This document shows, piece by piece, positions 5,261 to 7,157 of a stretch of 7,157 nucleotides of DNA. The notes under the pieces were generated by a model. The model was not told the DNA's origin. It saw nothing but the letters and a program-made list of their open reading frames with translations, and made no database searches. The position numbers and the translations under genes are program-made. The first letter of the stretch is position 1, and each line of letters starts with the position of its first letter. Source of the stretch: JBGPIT01 sp041485125 (GTDB lineage: Bacteria; Desulfobacterota; Binatia; UTPRO1); the NCBI GenBank assembly GCA_041485125.1, contig JBGPIT010000266.1, positions 1 to 7,157 on the forward strand. Direction: 5' to 3'.

Positions 5261-6343
5261 GTGTCCGGGTCTTCGGAAACGACGAGTCAGGCGGGCGGCG
5301 CACCGGCGCTCGCGGAGACCACCGAGGTCCGCGCCGCGCACGCGTTCGACCCCGCCCCGCTCGCACGTTTTCTGAGCGAGCACGTCGATGGATTCTCCGG
5401 CACGCTCGCGATCCGACAGTTCAAAGGCGGGCAGTCGAACCCGACCTTCCTGCTCGCCGCCGGCGGCCGGCAGTACGTGCTGCGGAAGAAGCCGCCGGGG
5501 AAGCTGCTCGCGTCCGCGCACCAGGTCGACCGCGAGTACCGCGTGATGCGCGCCCTCGCCGGCACCGGCGTGCCCGTGCCGCGCATGCACGTCCTCTGCG
5601 AGGACGACGCGGTGATCGGCAGCGCCTTCTACGTGATGGAATACGTCGCCGGCCGCATCTTCCGCGACCCGCAGCTCCCCGATCTTCAGCCCGCCGAGCG
5701 CAGCTTGATCTACGAGGACATGAGCCGGGTGCTCGCCCGCCTGCACCAGGTCGACTATCGCGCGGTCGGCCTCGAGGACTTCGGCAAGCCGGGGAACTAT
5801 TTCGAGCGCCAGATCGGACGCTGGACCAAGCAGTACGAGGCCGCCAAGACCGACCTGGTCGAGCCGATGGAGAACCTGATCACGTGGCTGCCGCGCAACA
5901 TCCCGCCGGGTGACGAGACCTGCATCGCACACGGCGACTACCGCCTCGAGAACACCATCTGCCACCCGACCGAGCCGCGCATCGTCGCGGTGCTCGACTG
6001 GGAGCTCTCGACCCTCGGCCATCCGCTCGCCGACCTCGCCTACAATTGCCTGCCCTACCACATGCAGATCCCGACCGGCTCGCTGGTCGGCGTCGACTTC
6101 GCCGCGACCGGCATCCCGAGCGAGCACGACTACGTGGCAGCCTACTGCCGCCGCACCGGACGGAGCATCACGCACTGGGAGTTCTACCTCGCCTTCGCGC
6201 TCTTCCGGCTCGCGTCGATCACCCAAGGTGTCTACAAGCGCGGCCTCGACGGCAACGCCAGCTCCGACCAAGCGATGATGTACGGCGCGATCGCGGCGAT
6301 GCTCGCGACCCTCGCGTGGGGCATGGTCGAGCCGCGCGCCTGA
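5261..6343 (+). CDS. APH/ACAD10-type phosphotransferase family protein (probable acyl-CoA-linked kinase)
   Basis: The 360-residue protein is a kinase of the aminoglycoside phosphotransferase fold. The N-lobe has a Gly-rich loop (FKGGQSNPTF, 54-63), the Lys of YVLRKKP (76-77) and Glu92 in REYRVMRAL. The C-lobe has the catalytic loop HGDYRLEN (224-231) with Asp226 and Asn231, and the metal-binding Asp246 in VLDWELSTLGHPLADLAY. DWELSTLGHPLADL and GxNASSDQ near the end are typical of the subfamily found with acyl-CoA dehydrogenases. That subfamily includes the kinase domains of human ACAD10/ACAD11 and LvaA of Pseudomonas putida, which phosphorylate the 4-hydroxyl of 4-hydroxyacyl-CoAs so the group can be eliminated. 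This is therefore a more likely role than antibiotic resistance, though annotation pipelines often label it as aminoglycoside phosphotransferase. The start is GTG 5261, without a clear SD; the first 25 residues are low-complexity. It converges on an enoyl-CoA hydratase 9 nt away, supporting a fatty-acyl role. Confidence 0.9.
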   Translation: MSGSSETTSQAGGAPALAETTEVRAAHAFDPAPLARFLSEHVDGFSGTLAIRQFKGGQSNPTFLLAAGGRQYVLRKKPPGKLLASAHQVDREYRVMRALAGTGVPVPRMHVLCEDDAVIGSAFYVMEYVAGRIFRDPQLPDLQPAERSLIYEDMSRVLARLHQVDYRAVGLEDFGKPGNYFERQIGRWTKQYEAAKTDLVEPMENLITWLPRNIPPGDETCIAHGDYRLENTICHPTEPRIVAVLDWELSTLGHPLADLAYNCLPYHMQIPTGSLVGVDFAATGIPSEHDYVAAYCRRTGRSITHWEFYLAFALFRLASITQGVYKRGLDGNASSDQAMMYGAIAAMLATLAWGMVEPRA

Positions 6344-6357
6344 GCCGTCGGCTCAGG
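6339..6357. terminator. Hairpin spanning both stop codons of the convergent genes
   Basis: CCTGAGCC (6339-6346) pairs perfectly with GGCTCAGG (6350-6357) around the loop GTC. The left arm contains the TGA of the phosphotransferase gene and the right arm the TCA complement of the hydratase stop, so the same hairpin forms in both transcripts. Its position between convergent genes fits a bidirectional terminator. No T-run follows on either strand, so termination would be of the U-less or Rho-assisted kind. Confidence 0.5.
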
Positions 6358-7117
6358 ACTTGACGATGCCGGCGGCGCTGCGGCCTTCGCCACCGGCAAA
6401 GCGCGCGGCGCCCCGCCGCGCCTCGGTGAGCACGGCGCGGCCGAGCCGCGCCTCGAGCGCCAGGCCGTGCTCGAGCGGCAGGCCGGTGCCGGCGATGGTC
6501 GCGGCGCGGTCGGCGAGCAACGTCGGCCATGGAAAGCCGGCGAGCGTCTCGGCGAGGGCGAGGGCGCGCGCCAGGTGTTGGCCCGGCTCGACGATCTCGT
6601 TCACCAGGCCGATGCGGAGCGCTTCGTCGGCGGAGACGGCGCGACCGGTCATGATGAGCTCGAGAGCGCGACCGAGACCGACGATGCGCGGCAAGCGTTG
6701 GGTGCCGCCGTCGATGAGCGGCACGCCGAAGCGGCGCTCGAAGCAGCCGAAGGTCGCGCTCGGTGTGGCGATGCGGAGATCGCACCAGAGCGCGAGCTCG
6801 ATGCCGCCGGCGACGCACCAGCCGGAGACCGCCGCGATCGTCGGCTTGGTGGCGGTCGTCCGCGTGAAGCCGAGCGGACCCTCGTGCCGATCGCGCACGG
6901 TGTCGATCGCCTTCAGGTCCGCGCCGGCGCAGAACGCCTGGTCGCCGGCGCCGGTGAGCACCAGCACCCTCGCGTCCGCGTCGGCCTCGAAGCGGCGATA
7001 GCCGTCGAGCAGCGCCGACGCGACGGTACCGTTCACCGCGTTTCGCGCCTCGGGTCGATTGATGGTCAGGAGCACCGCCGTCCCGCGGCGCTCATAGAGA
7101 ACTGGGCTGTCGGCCAT
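6353..7117 (-). CDS. Enoyl-CoA hydratase/isomerase (crotonase) family protein
   Basis: The 254-residue protein has the normal length of a crotonase-fold enzyme. Enoyl-CoA hydratases add water to trans-2-enoyl-CoA to give 3-hydroxyacyl-CoA in beta-oxidation. The first oxyanion-hole segment is FCAGADL (62-68), the second GWCVAGGIELAL (99-110). Glu107 in GGIELA and Glu127 in FGCFERRFG lie exactly 20 apart, as do the catalytic Glu144 and Glu164 of rat mitochondrial hydratase, so true hydratase activity is likely rather than only isomerase or hydrolase. GGTQRLPRIVG (137-147) and LIMTGRAVSADEALRIGLVNEIV (154-176) are typical family segments. The first Gly of the usual GGG before Glu107 is Ala here, a tolerated change. 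ATG 7117 has a strong SD (GGGAGGA, 5-nt spacer). The gene converges with the phosphotransferase, leaving 9 nt between stop codons. Exact acyl substrate cannot be assigned. Confidence 0.92.
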   Translation of the reverse strand: MADSPVLYERRGTAVLLTINRPEARNAVNGTVASALLDGYRRFEADADARVLVLTGAGDQAFCAGADLKAIDTVRDRHEGPLGFTRTTATKPTIAAVSGWCVAGGIELALWCDLRIATPSATFGCFERRFGVPLIDGGTQRLPRIVGLGRALELIMTGRAVSADEALRIGLVNEIVEPGQHLARALALAETLAGFPWPTLLADRAATIAGTGLPLEHGLALEARLGRAVLTEARRGAARFAGGEGRSAAGIVKS

Positions 7118-7122
7118 GTGAG

Positions 7123-7129
7123 TCCTCCC
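7123..7129 (-). promoter_or_regulatory. Shine-Dalgarno sequence of the enoyl-CoA hydratase gene
   Basis: On the minus strand GGGAGGA precedes ATG 7117 by 5 nt, a near-ideal site that fixes the start. The remaining bases to 7157 show nothing else recognisable. Confidence 0.7.
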
Positions 7130-7157
7130 TCGTCGGGCCGCTTCGGCGTGCGAGTAC

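Noticed and set aside
5102..6271. 389-codon minus-strand frame across the phosphotransferase
   Set aside because: Antisense to an intact kinase with HGDxxxxN and DWE motifs; the product has repetitive Val/Asp/Arg composition typical of a shadow.
5261..6343. Aminoglycoside resistance kinase
   Set aside because: The fold is shared, but the DWELSTLGHPLADL block and the neighbouring enoyl-CoA hydratase point to the ACAD10/LvaA-like group rather than drug modification.
1..7157. CRISPR array, insertion sequence, tRNA or riboswitch
   Set aside because: No regularly spaced direct repeats, transposase motifs with terminal repeats, tRNA cloverleaf or known aptamer core was seen on either strand.

Overview
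The window is very GC-rich (roughly 70% by eye) and comes from a Gram-negative bacterium. It has the C-terminus of an inner-membrane RND efflux pump and a complete MacA/MacB-type tripartite efflux set, both of which need a periplasm and usually an outer-membrane channel. GTG starts, GTGA stop/start overlaps and third-position G/C fit a free-living, high-GC proteobacterial or 'deltaproteobacterial'/Binatota-like genome. The species cannot be told from the sequence; no rRNA, tRNA or marker gene is present.

Layout: (1) 2-424 (+), 3' end of an HAE1-type RND transporter, cut by the window edge. (2) 425-585, a gap with three inverted repeats and a -10 element placed so that a transcript would begin at the next start codon. 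(3) 586-4063 (+), a tightly packed efflux operon: MacA-like membrane-fusion protein, a stand-alone MacB/LolD-type ATPase and a stand-alone MacB-type permease, joined by two 4-nt GTGA overlaps. (4) 4104-4448 (+), a small stand-alone Smr-domain protein. (5) 4449-4704, a gap rich in inverted repeats. (6) 4705-5169 (+), an orphan Hpt (histidine phosphotransfer) protein with its phospho-accepting His. (7) 5261-6343 (+), an APH/ACAD10-type phosphotransferase. (8) 6353-7117 (-), a crotonase-fold enoyl-CoA hydratase with both catalytic Glu residues, convergent with gene 7; a perfect hairpin contains both stop codons.

Genes 2-4 should form one export machine: the permease and ATPase in the inner membrane (ATPase on its cytoplasmic face) and the MacA adaptor in the periplasm, meeting a TolC-like channel that is not in this window. 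The last two genes suggest acyl-CoA metabolism. The phosphotransferase belongs to the family that includes the kinase domain of ACAD10/ACAD11 and LvaA, which phosphorylate 4-hydroxyacyl-CoAs; a hydratase next door would fit such a route.

Nothing here is a clearly new system. The more interesting points are the probable leaderless promoter of the efflux operon, a 15-codon mini-cistron linking permease and Smr genes, the cluster of hairpins around the Smr/Hpt gap, the orphan Hpt, and the convergent hairpin terminator candidate. No CRISPR array, insertion sequence, tRNA or riboswitch was recognised.
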